The notes under the pieces were generated by a model. The model worked only from the letters and a program-made list of their open reading frames with translations, searched no databases and was not told where the DNA came from. Shown one piece after another: positions 47,564-60,989 of a stretch of 64,000 bases of DNA. Positions within the stretch are counted from its first letter, which is position 1; each line of letters opens with the position of its first letter. The stretch is from contig CM075103.1 in NCBI GenBank assembly GCA_037576195.1, positions 29,286,723-29,350,722 of the forward strand. Direction: 5' to 3'. The DNA is from Phytoseiulus persimilis. Taxonomy: Eukaryota; Arthropoda; Arachnida; Mesostigmata; Phytoseiidae. A program made the translations under genes and the position numbers.

Positions 47564-50500
47564 GAAACCGAGAGACCCACCCGGAGACTGTTCTTTCCAA
47601 CGGCGTGGTTTCTTGCCTTGCTTCCGAGGAAATCCGCAACGGAGCCCCGACCGGGGGCGCTTGTTGAGAAATCCGGTTCCATCGTTCGGAGAGGGAGCGT
47701 TTGCCGTGTTCGACTGCTATCTATCAACCCTGTCGGGCGGAAAACAACAATCATCTTCGTCGCATTAATCTATGCAGATGCTATTCGGGGTCGATACTGC
47801 ATTCGAGCAACTCGTTCCTGTGTACTCTTCGATCAGCAGAAGGTCTCGGACCTTGGCTCGAAATGAAGGAGCCAGAGCACGACATCCTTCTCCAACGGGG
47901 CGGGCTGCTCCCCGGCGACTGTGAAATTTCAAAGCTCCGTGTCCCCCCTCCCCGAGGCTCCCCGCGTTCAGCCTTTTCCGGAGCCGTAGTTCACTTTCCG
48001 AGTCCAGTGAGATCCGGCTCGAGACGGGACTCATTCTGAGATCTCCTCTGCTCGATTTTCCGAAAACTGAGGCAGATCGGAGCAAGCGAAATCGTCTGCA
48101 GTTCCCTCCGGATCGCTCAGAATTATTTAGGCGAACTCCTCCGGCGGCATCCTTGCGGAGAGGGAAGGATGTTGACGTCGACGGTTTCAGAGAACATACA
48201 GCTCAATTACTCCCCGGCGGATCCCAAAGCGATCAGACCCCCTCCCGCGGACATTGAAAGAGATGGAGAAGTTGGGAGTGCAGAGCGAGGGAGCCATCGA
48301 TAGAGTTCCTGATCTCGCGAAAACGCAAGCGACTCTTAGCGAGGATGGTTCTCTTTGATTTGGATCGGGAGAGGATTATTCCGATGGTTCCCTTCTCATC
48401 AAGTCAACTCATTCGGCTCCGCTATCGAGCGAGCCAGCGATTCAAAAGAGACCTCATTCCCGCCGGATCGACTGCTCCCGGAACGAGCCGTCATCGGGTG
48501 CCGAATATCGTCAGGGTTTGTTTCCACTCCACCGCGCTCCAGCTCGTCCCTGGTCACTCAAATCTTAGGCGGTCCACTTCCCAGCTGAAACACCTTCCGA
48601 GATAATCGTTCGACTCCTCCTCACTGATTTCCCTAGTCTGATTCAACGCCTGGGGTACGACGAGCAGAGTCTGTTCTGATGTGGCTCGATTTCCCTCCGT
48701 TCTGAGATTTGAGCATGGGGTCCAGCCCAAACCCAGGGTTGCTCCTTGCGTTCGGGGAACCAGAGAAATGTCCGGACAGATCCACGTCCCAAATGATCAG
48801 AATAGCCACTCTCGTTCGCCGCGGAGATTGCGAAAACAGCTGTGGCTCCAGTTTGTCTGGAAAACGTTCCGCGTCTGGTTTCTCCTCAGAGAAGTCTGTT
48901 CCTGGGACTGGAATAGTGAGACTGAGCTCCTCGAAAAAGGAAGCGCGTTCTCAAACGCAAAGAACCGCTCGCTGAGCATCCAGACGGACGGGATAACCTG
49001 TTTGGCCCGGTTCTCCTTGCTCGACGGGACGGGTTGAGGACGCGCTGTTCTCAATTATATACCTCTCCAGGAATCCGATTAGAAAGGCTATCAGCTCCCT
49101 CCCTAGGAAAAAAATCGAGAACCCGAGCCGCGGAAAGAAAAATGATTCCTCGTTGCTTTGAGCGAACTTCTGGAGAATAATTCAGCCCTCCGGTGTTCTC
49201 GAGCTTTCGTTTGCGCCCGAAGAGCTCCAGCATTTACGAGCACCGTTTTAAACTTCGTCTAATCAGCCGGGCGGTCGTCGCGTGGTCCTTTGCGCTGCCG
49301 GACTCGACGCAGTCCCGCGGTTTAGGAGTAAGGGCCCGTCGTCGGACTGGGCTCGCGCTCGGATTCGAAACTGAGACCTCGAGAAAGCCGCCCCTTAGTT
49401 CAGAACGTCGATGGGTTCTTTTCTCGGGAGGCGGTGACAACTGCTTATTCATCCATGAAACACGTCTGGAAATCAACTATTTTCCGATGCCGCACACCGA
49501 GTTCTCAACAAGAGGATTCGTTCTCCTTCGTGAGTGGAATCATGTTTGGAAGTCATGTCCCAAAACAGAGCAGGAGTTGTTGATGATCCGCTCCGCAGGA
49601 AATCTCCGGTTGGGCTGTTTCAACGTTCTACGACAAGGTTTTCCGAGCGGGGCATCGGCGGATCGAAGAGCGGTAGCAAAGACCGAGGGCGCGAGCGAAA
49701 AGGGCCTGCAATTTGCGGAGTGGTGATTGAATCCTGTTTGGATCCGTTGATTTCCCAAACGGCAATGCGTCCGACGTGAGAACTCGTCTCCGTTACTCAG
49801 CCGCACACGACCCCGTATTCTGCGAGCTAATTAAGACAAGTCGAAAACTTCGCTTCCCCCCCCCCCCCCCTTCCCACAAGAGAACGGGGAACATCGGAAA
49901 GCTGACGGGGTTGCGATCCGGGAAGACTGCGACTTGCCCGGGTTCCGAGCGTTTCAGGGAAATTATACTACTCCCTCCGCATCGGCGAGATGGGCCGGTT
50001 CTCGTGCGATTCAGAGAGAAGTTACCGATGCCGACGTTCTTTTCGAAACTTCTGACTCGCCTACCAGCTTGGAGCAATGCGCGTGATTGTCTTCAGCTTA
50101 CATCAGTCCCGATCGCCGTCTGCCTGGATCGCAACTATAATAACAAGTGGACGTGAGCTTGGACGTGGAGGTTCTGCACACAGTTTTTCACGAAATTCCA
50201 CTCACGGGCTACAGAGCGGAGGAAACTTCCGCGATTTCCCGCTTACTACTCTCCGCTCCGAGTCTCAAAGGTTTCGAGACTATTCCCGAACTTCGACCCT
50301 CATCCTGTACCCTGTGAGGTCCGCCAAGAACCACGAGGTGCTCATGGCTCGAACCTTGTCACGAGATTCATAAATATATCGTTTACTGCAGTAGAACTTC
50401 GATTTTACCTACCTTTCTCGGCGTTTGTTGATGCGCGATTCGATGCAGGAAATCCGATTACAACCATCCGAAACATAACGTCACCCACGAAGCTCCGAAC

Positions 50501-52029
50501 TTCCTGGGCTGCGGTTCGGAACTGCTGCAGGCCCTGAGAGAGCGTTGTTTCTTCCTCAACGGCCAGAATCCACGTCGAGACACCATCTCGATCTCTCTCG
50601 GCCAAAGATCCATATCATATAAATCGCTGTCAACGTGACCCATCTCCAGATATCTGAGCTTAGGATTTGGCCCTCCGCGAACGGAGCGCTGTTTCCTCTG
50701 CGTCCTCTAGCTTCAAGAACTCACCCGCTTAGGAAGATTATCATCTACTAATTCTTCGAGCGATGCGAAGGTTCGCTCAGAACCCCGAAGCTTTGCTGAA
50801 GCGTCGTATTCAGACGCGATGTCAGCTGTTCGGAGGACTTCTTATGGAATCCAGGTCCTCTCCGACTCCTCCGTGACACCGGCTTCAATGAGTTCAATTC
50901 GACTCACGCAGCCCATTCCGAGGGAACGATTCGGAAAAGATCGGACATCCCCAGTAGAGGCGCATCATCATTGGCTCCGGAACTAATGCACAGCGCGGAG
51001 TCTCGCTTGTCCTGGATCAAGGCTTTTTACGAGTTTTCTTGCGGAGGTGTCAAGAACTCCAGTTCGCCTACGGAGCAGGAGCCAGGGAATGCATGGATGA
51101 AACTCATTGTTGGTCGTTTCCGAGCGCTTGTGGGCGGAAACTTGAGACGAGAACAGCTTCCGGGCAGGTGACTGCCGCGAACACGCGGAATATTTTCGAA
51201 AGATGTGGTGATCGACCTGTCCCCCGCCAGGCTGAGCATCAGGTTGATACAACTTCTAGCGCAACCACAAACCGACTGCGCGAGAAACGAACTCGAAGGG
51301 CAGCGGCTCACATGAATACCATGGGAACGGGAACTGCTACGATTTCTGTCGCGAGGGCCAAGGATTCGGTGGCTCGAGCTCGGAGAAGACCCGCACAGCG
51401 AATTCGCGGGAGCTCTGTCTTCTGAACTCCGTTGCTCCAGCTTCCATTCGTTTGAATATCGTATCGAAATCCCGTCACGTGTCCTCTCGAACGAGACCAG
51501 CATGTTTGCGCGGTTCGGCCATCTCTGCTTGGTTGATCACGAGCTCTCAGGTGTAGAACAGGCCTCTGCGACAGGCCGCCGCCAATAGCGACCAACCGTC
51601 GAACTGGAACACTGCTCATCAGAAAGTTGTTTCATTTTCCAAACCGCCGTTCTTGAATCACGGTGGAGGGGAGGTCGGATTTCGGCCCACGCGAGTCACG
51701 AAACTCAGTCTAAGGGGTGAGTATCCAGAACTGTATCGGCCCTCGAAAATTTCTTGCTATGACAGCGGTACCGTCCTCGGCGCTCTGCTTCTCAACCTTG
51801 CCCCTTGCAGCCTTCTCCGGATCGTCCGAGCACTAATCGGAAACTCCACTATTGATTTCAGCCTCGCCGAACTGAGGAGTGAGTGCACCTTCACCTTTCG
51901 AGCGATTTTCCGGGAAACATCGGACCGAACAGATTCCTCGACACGGTCCACTTTCTGCGGATTCAGAGATGCCAGGCCTCCGGTCGGAATGAGATTTCTG
52001 TCTCGCGCACGAGATTCGTGACTCACATC
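47564..52029. other. no supportable gene
   Basis: About 4.5 kb. Poly(C) at 49856-49870. The minus strand at 50280-50770 has several open stretches ending at splice-donor-like sites, but the implied introns are 27-50 bp, so I do not call a gene. Other frames (49193-49726, 51027-51503) have no motif. Confidence 0.45.
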
Positions 52030-52335
52030 TAGACATGTGTTTCCGTATTACGGAAATGCAACATTTGACGTCTCCATTTGGTATGAGTATTTGTCCTCAT
52101 TCATGGTGGTTTTTCATGGCGAGCCGTGAGTACCATATACCAGATGCCCGAATAGCTCAGCGGAGTTATTTTAAATGATTCGTTCATGAGGCGTCATCTA
52201 TGTCTCACATGATTTATTTCCAGTAACCCCATGTTACGGAAACCGTTTTCCGTAATCCCGTATTACGAACTTCATTTTCCGTAACACCGTAATACGGCGA
52301 AATTCCTTAATCTGTAATACGGAAATCCATGTCTA
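52030..52335. mobile_element. TA-flanked MITE with CCGTAATACGG array
   Basis: The ends TAGACATG(T/G)(G/A)TTTCCGTATTAC are inverted copies agreeing at about 20 of 24 positions, with TA at both outer edges (52030-52031 and 52334-52335). The left end contains the perfect 17-bp palindrome TTTCCGTATTACGGAAA (52040-52056). The right third (52225-52325) carries at least six versions of CCGTAATACGG or its halves. The middle holds a tRNA box A-like TAGCTCAGCGGAGT near 52155 with no box B. No coding capacity. Confidence 0.7.
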
Positions 52336-54133
52336 ACTTACACTCTACCGAACGATACCCCTGGAGGTTAGAGACGATCGTTTCCGGGAACGCGGGTCAT
52401 CAGAGAAGGGCACTGCGGATACACGGGGCCCCTATCGGGGAAACAATCATTCGGGCTCCGCCAGTTCAGCCTCCGAGGAAATGATCGTTCTGGTGGAGGA
52501 GCATGTCGCGTTATGAACTGATGGATATCCCGTTCAAGAACATCACACCGATTTCGGGACGACCGAAAGCCAGGCGTGTAGTTGGCGACGGGCAACCCTA
52601 TCGCAGAAATTCCAGCCATGAACGTCATTCGGACTCACCGCGCGTGCTTTCGAGTACCAGCACGTTAGAATTCCGGTCTCCCGTAGATTCCCACGAAACT
52701 TCGTTGCTCTACATCATCCTCTTCGTCGTCGTATATAGCGACCCATCCAGCAGCGAAGATTCTGACTTCCGACAACGAAGCCCATCTCGCAAGGTGGAGC
52801 GCGCGCGAATCGAGGGGACCCGGGAGATTCGACCATGCGAGCGGAGCACGTCAAGGCAGTGAAGCTGCGGTTTGACGTTTGGGTTGTCAGTGAAGGCTCC
52901 GACGCGTCCATTACTGGGATCTATAACGTCCGACGCGGAACGGAAAAAGACATCACGAGCGGCAGAAAGTGCTGATGCGCGAGCGATGAGGCCGGAAACC
53001 AATCGGAATTGTCCTGCATGACGGCGCGGCGGAGACACGAGAGGAGAGGCAAGCTAACCTGGGAGATGCGCAAGCTCGCAGTGCTAGAAACTGAGAAGCG
53101 AGATCGGAGACAGCGCGGGGATGGCGAATGCGAGCGGTTGACGCAGGAACAAAGAGGAGCGAGATTAGAGGACGCACGAGACCGGATAGCGTGGGCTTAG
53201 CTTCGGAAACGAGAGAGCATAGGCGAGAAAGACTGGGGAGTGCGCGGGAACGAAGAATGCGAGAGATCGCGTTTTCACGGATCCCGATTGATGATCCGTA
53301 ACGACGTGCGGAACTCCCTTCCGGAAGTCCGACACTCGTTTCAAAAATATTCCGACGACATGTACTTCAAATCAGCAACTGATAGGTATATTTACGTTCG
53401 GTCGTAACGAAGAGAGCCCCGGTCTAAAGACCGCACACATGAACAGTCCTCGCGGTCTCTCCGCCGTCCCCTGCCATGTCTGTGCCCCATACAGTTTCGT
53501 TAACGGGCGGAGTCCGTTTTCCAAGTCATCGGAGGATGCGAGCGGAATTAAGACAGTGACACTGACGAACATGCAAAACATCGCTGCTCAAGTTTTCAGC
53601 AGGGTCACCGCGCGAGTTCCCTGAATCTATTGAGGTCGTTGATGGGACGTGCTCGGCGGAGTATTTGCTCTTATCGTTTTTAGCGAGAGCGTGCCCAAAA
53701 ACCTTTGGCTCGGAGCTTGTGTCCTTTATCTCCGTTTTCCCCTGCCCCTCGTAACGAACTCTCTTTGATCAAGTTTTTGTTTTGCTCGGGACAACCCTCA
53801 GCCGTCTATTGAAACGTTTTTGTACCAGGGTCGTGTTCGTCGCCCTACTGGGCTCAGCCCAACCCGTCTTTCCACAAACTTTTTCCCGGATCGCCCTTCC
53901 CGACTTCGATGATATCTAACATCGTGCGAAATATTCACCATGCACCGAGTGATTTGCGTCACTCCGATCAGGATCCTCCCGAATAGGACGGATTTGGCTA
54001 CCGTTGTTTTCAGTCGAGTCGAATCTCGGCAATCACAGCGGAGTGTCGCGGACATGCAGGTCAAGAAAATCTAAAACAGTCGTCGAAACGGCTATATAGC
54101 AGCACGGGCTCATCTAGCCACGGAACGAGACAA

Positions 54134-54148
54134 ATATATATATATATA
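54134..54148 (+). repeat. (AT)n microsatellite
   Basis: A run of alternating A and T of about 15 bp. Confidence 0.9.
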
Positions 54149-54593
54149 CGTGTGCACGAGCCCATGCATAATTCATACGTGAATTCCGCCGTATCCCTTG
54201 AACGCGGTCCATAGCGCGTACCTTCCATATAAAAGCCGACAACAATGGTAAAGTATGCACATACCTTTCTGTCTCGCATCTGGCGTGGCTGCATCCGCCG
54301 TCTGCTCCCGCTGCAATGAGAATCCGGACACACGCCATCATGTAAGAAAAAAACGTTGCTACTCCAACTCTCGTTGTACTTCAGCGGTCATCGTGCTTCA
54401 AGCAGGTGTTTGAAGAAATCAGCGACATTCCGTATGCAAATGCGAGGGTTCCAAGATGAAACTCGCGAAGATGTCTTCCTCCCGTTACTTGCGTCTCCGA
54501 CGATTCGCTCGATTTCAAACTCGAATGACAGCAGGACGCGTCGACGGTAATAGCTGCTGACCCGATGAGAGAACTTGATTTCGAACGAACGAC

Positions 54594-54626
54594 ACGAGAG
54601 AGAGAAAGAAAGAGAGAGAGAGAGAC
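54594..54626 (+). repeat. (GA)n microsatellite
   Basis: GA repeats with two AAAG interruptions. Confidence 0.9.
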
Positions 54627-57600
54627 CATAGAAGATCGATCATCATCAGCAACGGACAAACCACCAGGAATGTCGCAGAGAATTCGGAAGTTCGAATATT
54701 TCTCGAATCTGATTCAAGCTGAGCGCGCTGGGAAATGTGAGAGCTGTCTCGTCGGGCATCTTCTTCTGTTTCTCGTTTGGTCGAGGAAGGAAAAGGAGTG
54801 ACGAAGACTGGACCAAAGCCCAAGCGAAGTACTGCAGGAGTTGCAAACTTACTTAGAATCTGGTGGCCCCTCCCGGGTGCGTGGCCCCGAACGTTCGTCA
54901 GTTCGCTCCGCGTTTCACGAATTCCATCAGAAATTCTCCCCACCCAATGCAATCCTCGCACATTTAACCCACTGAAGATTATCCTCGGTCTCGGTGGATG
55001 GCAAAGTGGAGCTTTCCGAATGAGGTTTCCCGCTCTGGACGGAGTTTCAACGAAGCTTCACATGTTGCTTTGAATCGCACACCCCAGGCTCGATGCTCAG
55101 GCATTGACTGTCTGAACCCGTGAGTGAGGAGACTGGCCAGTTCTTCCCAGCCGGCTTCCATCGCTCGCCACGAACGAGCTTCGATTCCGCAAACACTCAA
55201 AACATTCGCACGGTGAGTGTTGCTTTTATTTTCCTTTCTTTCTCACTTGATATCTCGTTTTCCGAGGGACAGAAACGTCACAAACTTCATCTCAGGGCAG
55301 ATGTCAGGCTCTCCGTGATCTCACTCCGGATCTAGACAGAAATACAGGAGAACTTCGCAGCTACTCTCAGTTTGGGTCCATTGTGAGCCGAGACGCTCTG
55401 TGTCTGGAAGAGATAGGCAGTGTCGGGAAATGGGACTCATCCCATTTGTCAATGAAAGAAGCATGTCATCATCCGATTGGGGCATCATGAACTCATGTTC
55501 CATTCTCATCGTCGGATCCCGCACCGAAGTTCATCCACCTCCGTTGCTAGAATCGTTTAAGATTTTGTTCGGCTTGAACAACGTCAGACTCCAATCAAAA
55601 CTGAATCATTGTCGTTCCAAGTATGACATCTCCCAGACCTTACCCAAGCCAGGCGCACTGCTTAATGTGTGGCCCGGAACCATCATTGAACCATCATAGG
55701 AGAATTCTCTCATATCGCAGCAGTCCTGAACTTTTTTTTCCATCGACAGTGTTGAGGTACCTTGGTGAGGTAAGGTCGAGGCTCGGACAGGCCGACAGCC
55801 ATCGCTCTCGAAATTGTTTGGGTGGGGGCTCGGTGGAATTAGGTTGGGGCAGCCCCTGTAACCCGGTTAACGGGTACCCGCGACCCGCCTCCTCATCCGG
55901 CGGGCCGGTGAAGCAATGCGCGGTTTCCACGACGGAGTGACGCTCAGCCGTCAAGGAACCGAGTTTCTGCATTATTTCGGGTATACGACTGTTACAGAAC
56001 TCTGCGGATAGCGGAAGAGCTCAACGGACGGCTGGTGCGCCGGAGAAGCCCGGCAGAAACCTTGTGCCCTGCGAGTCCATTAATAAATACGTTGGCATCG
56101 TTTTTCGCGTCGTGTGGCATAGATGTGCGATGCTCGGTGTTGATCGGTTTCTCTACGGAGGATGAACCCGTATCAGCCATTAAGATTTTGATAAAGTTCA
56201 CGGGGCAAAGCTTGAAATCCCGCCGAGATGCGAATGGAAGTGTGCAGAGCATCTGTTTTCGTAGAGGAGGGAATACTTTTTTTGGACCACCGTGATGTCT
56301 TCCCGAGGTTCTATTTTCTGAACACTCGATTTCGCCATGGAGCCGTCGATACGAGAATGTTTATCCTTTAGAGTTCCCGAAAGGGAATCTCGTGCTCTGT
56401 GGCAGGCTATTGCATTCTATATTTGTGCTGCGACCCGAGGTCGTCAGAGCTCTATTGGGCCTTCGATTGAGATGGAGACGAGGAAAATATATGTGGAGCC
56501 GCTGAAAGGAGGGCAAGTCTCTGAAGAGTGAGCTCAGATGCGGAACTTGATTAGGGGTTACAGTACGGATGCATTTCGTTTTTAGGCTAACGGGTGCATT
56601 CATGAGCTTTCTCGGAGAGACGCATCCGAGCCTAGTGCAACATCAGTCGCAGACACATGACCTGCGCAGCTTAATGAGGCGCTGTCAGATCAGATGTTCC
56701 GCGAGTCTCGAAGAAGGCTGGAGACGCGTACGCGCGAGAATGAGAACGTGAAAATGTTTGTCGAATCGTCGTCCGACTCGAGTCCGAACCTGCCCTCAGC
56801 ACCGGCTCCGAACACGTCGATGCACGGGGCCTGAGAAGCCGTTCAGCGTCATGAAAGTTGCGTGATATCCACGTGGGCTGGAAGACAGCGAACACGGCCC
56901 CGCGCCGAAATCACGTCGGTCGTGAAGAGACCCATCGAGATCTTCCGAGGAACATTCCAGATGGAAACGGATCCTCGTGACGAGCACCGACGGCTGTTCT
57001 CCCCTCTCCCTCCCTCTATCGTTCATCCTTGCGATTCCACCAAAGCTCTTGACTGGAATCTAGTTAATGATGATACCTCGACAGTTCACTCCGTCTCCTC
57101 ATCACGGCAAATATTCTGCGCTTGGTATCCGGTCGCTGAGCGGAATATGATCGAAATCCACAAGAACCCTCCCGCCCATATGCACGCTGAGTCATTCATG
57201 AGCAAAAACTTATCGAGCTCGGGTTGCGTTCACGACAGCCTCCGTCTTGGCGTCGAAGCTCCCGTCTCCGGAAACCTCTCTGCTCTGCAAACTGTTCTTT
57301 CTGTCCTCCGGATACCAGGCTGAGGAGCAGCCATCTGGTTGGTCGGATGCATTGAAGAGATTCCCCCGCATTTTTGCCAGCAGTCCCGCACAGAGGCTAA
57401 TTTGTCAAGTCGGCTTTCTCAGAAAGGAAGTAGGCGGCGATGCCTTATCAGCAAGGGATTGTACAAGGTGCCATACGACGGCTTTTCTATGAGTGCGCCG
57501 GCTCGGGACAGCAGAAAGAGCTCCCGAGTCGAACGAGGCACGATCGAGGCCCGCTCCAGTTCAGCAGCGTAGACGGTCGCTAACGACTACAAAACTCTCT

Positions 57601-60511
57601 GGATCGGAGCCTGTAGGAGCGAACGTGACACAAATATTACGCGAGGTGGACATCACTATGATGCTCATTGTTAGCACAGCCGTGACGATAATCGAGCATC
57701 AGGAACAGAGCTCCGCACGGCCTGCATGCAAATGACGAGACGGAAGAGCCGAGGTGGGCGTCACGAGACCTGCTCGAGCAGCTCTGATTCCCGCCCTTGT
57801 CGAGCCGACGCTCCTGTCGCAAGTCATTGGATGCTTCCTGACGGAACCGGGACGGAAACGGCCCGGAACCGTTTCGCGGCTCAACGTTTCAACGATTCAC
57901 GAGGAGACTGGCGCGTTGTGGCATCGAGCCCCCGAGCTTATATCTGTGCAGGATTGCGAGGCAGTGTACTCACCACTCAGATACGCAAACGAATTCTTGA
58001 CCGGTCGGACTGGATCGAGATTCGCCGTTGGGGCTCCGGAACCCCGTGAGCAAACATCCACACCACTCAAGCGCATGTTTGCGCACATTGCGCCTACCCG
58101 TTCATGTGTGCGCATGTTGCACTCCTGTCGCTGATTGGTAACGAACAACCTTTTCATCACAATATCTCAATATTTTCTGGTGAGTGAATCATTCCTCCCT
58201 GGGGATTTCCAACGAATTTCGGAGCTGCCCCTCCAGCACCGGAGATCGGGTGAAAATCAATTAGATGGACGACTCGGCCCAGGAGAATACTGATGCCTTA
58301 CTATTTCAGGAATTCTGAATCGATGCACTCAGGATCCCAGATATACAATGGCGAAATCAGATGAGGGAGTAGGTCACAGAATTTCGGAGCGGATTGAAGA
58401 GCTGAGACGAAAGGCAACACAAACTCTCATGAAGGCATCCTCCCGCTCGGTCGGAGCCACGAGAGCCACGGAGCTCAGAGGGGGGGGGGGGCGGATCTGC
58501 TCTCCCGAGTACTCGTCCGGCAAACGACGACGTCATCCGAAGACACCGCCGGTGACTGCAAAGCTGACCAGCGGAAGATTTCTGCGCAGGATGGATCGTC
58601 AAGCAGATATGGCCTCGAAGGCCACGCCGAGCTATGGCCTGCTTCGTGTGTGTTTCGGTTTTCATGTGTGTCCGGCCTAGAGCTGAGCCGAACAGCGCAT
58701 CGTGGAAAAGCCCGCGATCGCATCGTCTGCAGCAACTATTTCCCCGCCTGCGACTCACACACTCGCTGTGGCCTACGCCGGGACTCGATGCGGGTCGCTC
58801 AGCGGAACATCGCAATGTCTCTCCACAATTTCCGGCGCCGCACTTTTCAGACCATCTGTCAACGGCGACGCCGTGCTGACTTCTGATGCTGCCACTGTTT
58901 CTTAAGTTTCGAATGCTACAACAGTAGCTCGCTGCGTGGCTGCTAACACACAATAGTTATGGTTCCGGATCCCGAACACCTTTGAACGAAATCCGACGCA
59001 ATCGTTCCGCAACCTTGTTATGCGCCGGCGAAGAGTACGAGGTCGACGCGGGAGGGTCGGGAATCGACAACTTTTCGTTCAAGCGCGAACCATCGCAACC
59101 CGTGAAGCTTCCTCGTTTTTTAAACATCTGACTTGCGAACAGTGGCGATGCGAGCGGGACGGGCCAGCGGGAAGGCGCTGGCTCGGAAGCCTTTTTTCCT
59201 GGCGAAGGTGGTGCGGGATCTCTTCGTTATTTCCTCAAAGTTCTCCATCGAGCAAGAATGTGGACGTCCAACTCTGTCGCGATCGTGACTGTCGCGATCA
59301 TTTCTAGCGGGTTTGCACCCGCGGACGTAGCGTCGGGCTGCCCGCAAGTGCAGCCTTGGGCCCTTTCCATTTCTTATCTTACTCACTCAAACACATTTCG
59401 CCGCCATCCGTCTCCGTCGAGATCCAGACTGATGACGTAAAGATGTATCTGAGGGTTTCTGATGCGTCGGATGACGTCTTGCTCCCGTGCACCCTCTGCT
59501 CTCTGTCACAAATGCGGATTCGTACGTTTCGGGACCTGCTAGACGGAGAACGTCCGCTGCCTGCTGCCTATCTCTCCGAGAGCTCTCGGCCATCAGATAG
59601 TTCGGGGCTCGTGGTGGGCATCACTCTGAATGCTGCGAACATGGTACGTAAGCCCTGGCCAAATCATATGCTTCCCCATGTGCATAATTGGACCCACGCA
59701 GCAAGAATTCCGTCAAGATTCATAGGCATATTCAAACGATGGATTGAATGACGGCAAGTGAGGATGTATTTGGAACGAAGTCGGAAGCTTCCGGGATCAA
59801 TCATCGTGCAGCTTCTTTGTTTTAATATTCGTACCATATGACGACTCGATCTGGGGAGCCACCATGAATCCATGATTTCTTTCTCGAAATGCCGAGGGTA
59901 AGTCGGTAAATATTCTTAACGCCCCTCGAAACCAAGTCCCATGGTGTCCCTGGGAGTTAGATACGGAGTCGGAGCTCCATACCCTTTTTCAGCCCAATCC
60001 TGACCCATTAATCGGAAGCGAGATTATTGTTCGATACGGGAAAAATAAGCATCGGCGTGACAGGAATGGGAAAAACTGGAGCCTCCGCTCTGCGCTAACT
60101 CGACTCTACGTCTCTGAGCTCTGGGCCGGGAGTACGACCCCCTTGTACCCTTTCGTTCTAAAGAATCGACGCGGCCTGCGTCTCAGTCCGGCAGAACTTC
60201 CAGCTATAATTATGAAATCCGACGCTTTGTCGATGTCGAACCCAACCCGCCTTCGTTCTTCTTACAAGGCTCCTCGACTCCGGTAAGGACTCTGAAAAGA
60301 CTGTCTCCGGTGGAAGTTCCCGGTGGAGCTCGATGAACGAGGGAAAATCTTCGATGCCCTGATTTCCCTTTTCGTTCATGTGAAAAAATGTTAGCTTTTC
60401 CACAGTTACGATTGACGCGGAGGGCGACAACAATGGACAGACATCCGATCACATACGGTGTCTGTCCCAACAGAAGAACCAAACCATGTGTGTGATGGGC
60501 AGAGATAGGAG

Positions 60512-60615
60512 ATTCAGGAATTAATTACTTTATGCCTCCCGTCTACCTCTATTTGGAGATAGATTGATGGGTGTCTGATAGCTGGGCTCCTCAGTTCATG
60601 GCAATGATGCATGAT
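60512..60615 (+). repeat. diverged relative of the 43609 element
   Basis: TTCAGGAATTAATTACTTTATGCCTCCC and the following 75 bases track the left half of the 43609-43797 element (CCTCCC(A/G)TCTA, GGAGAT, TGAT(G/A)GCTG, CATGGCAA, GCATGATNC). Identity is roughly two thirds by eye. The right inverted end is absent. Confidence 0.5.
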
Positions 60616-60989
60616 GCGTCACTCTATCCGTATGTTCACCCGAAGATACCAGGCCGCGACAGCCGCGATGAGATCCGCGAATCTTCGCCCCGTTTCCGTG
60701 CTCTCGCGGATTCCAGCTTTTTATGATGAAAGCAGTTTTGACGATTATATTTCGCTGAAGTTTTCGGAGGTCAAAATACGACTCTACTTCAACGCTCCTT
60801 GAGATCGCGAGAACCGATTTCTTGAAGAATAACAGAGATTGAAAGCGGTCAGCCGAGAGAGTACCACGAATCGATGGTGCCCTATCCTCCGCTTTTCCCC
60901 TCTCTGCCAGCACATCTCACGTACGTATTCCGAATCCAAGCCGGAGACGTGTTTGGATCAAATTCCAGATGTGGGTTCGAGTACGGTTT

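Larger units (their letters stand above)
52336..60511. other. no supportable gene
   Basis: About 8 kb with only short, mutually overlapping open frames. It includes (AT)n at 54134-54148, (GA)n at 54594-54626 and a G run at 58480-58491. A Lys/Arg/Glu-rich plus frame at 53009-53200 is probably an artefact of purine-rich sequence. Confidence 0.5.

Noticed and set aside
50280-50770. Chain of minus-strand open stretches joined by GT..AG (50770-50725, 50697-50584, 50533-50413, 50311-50280)
   Set aside because: The joins keep frame, but one implied intron is only 27 bp and another 50 bp, which is too short for normal animal splicing. No domain was recognised.
53009-53200. Lys/Arg/Glu-rich 63-codon plus frame
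   Set aside because: Purine-rich sequence produces such text in any frame, and no coiled-coil heptad is convincing.
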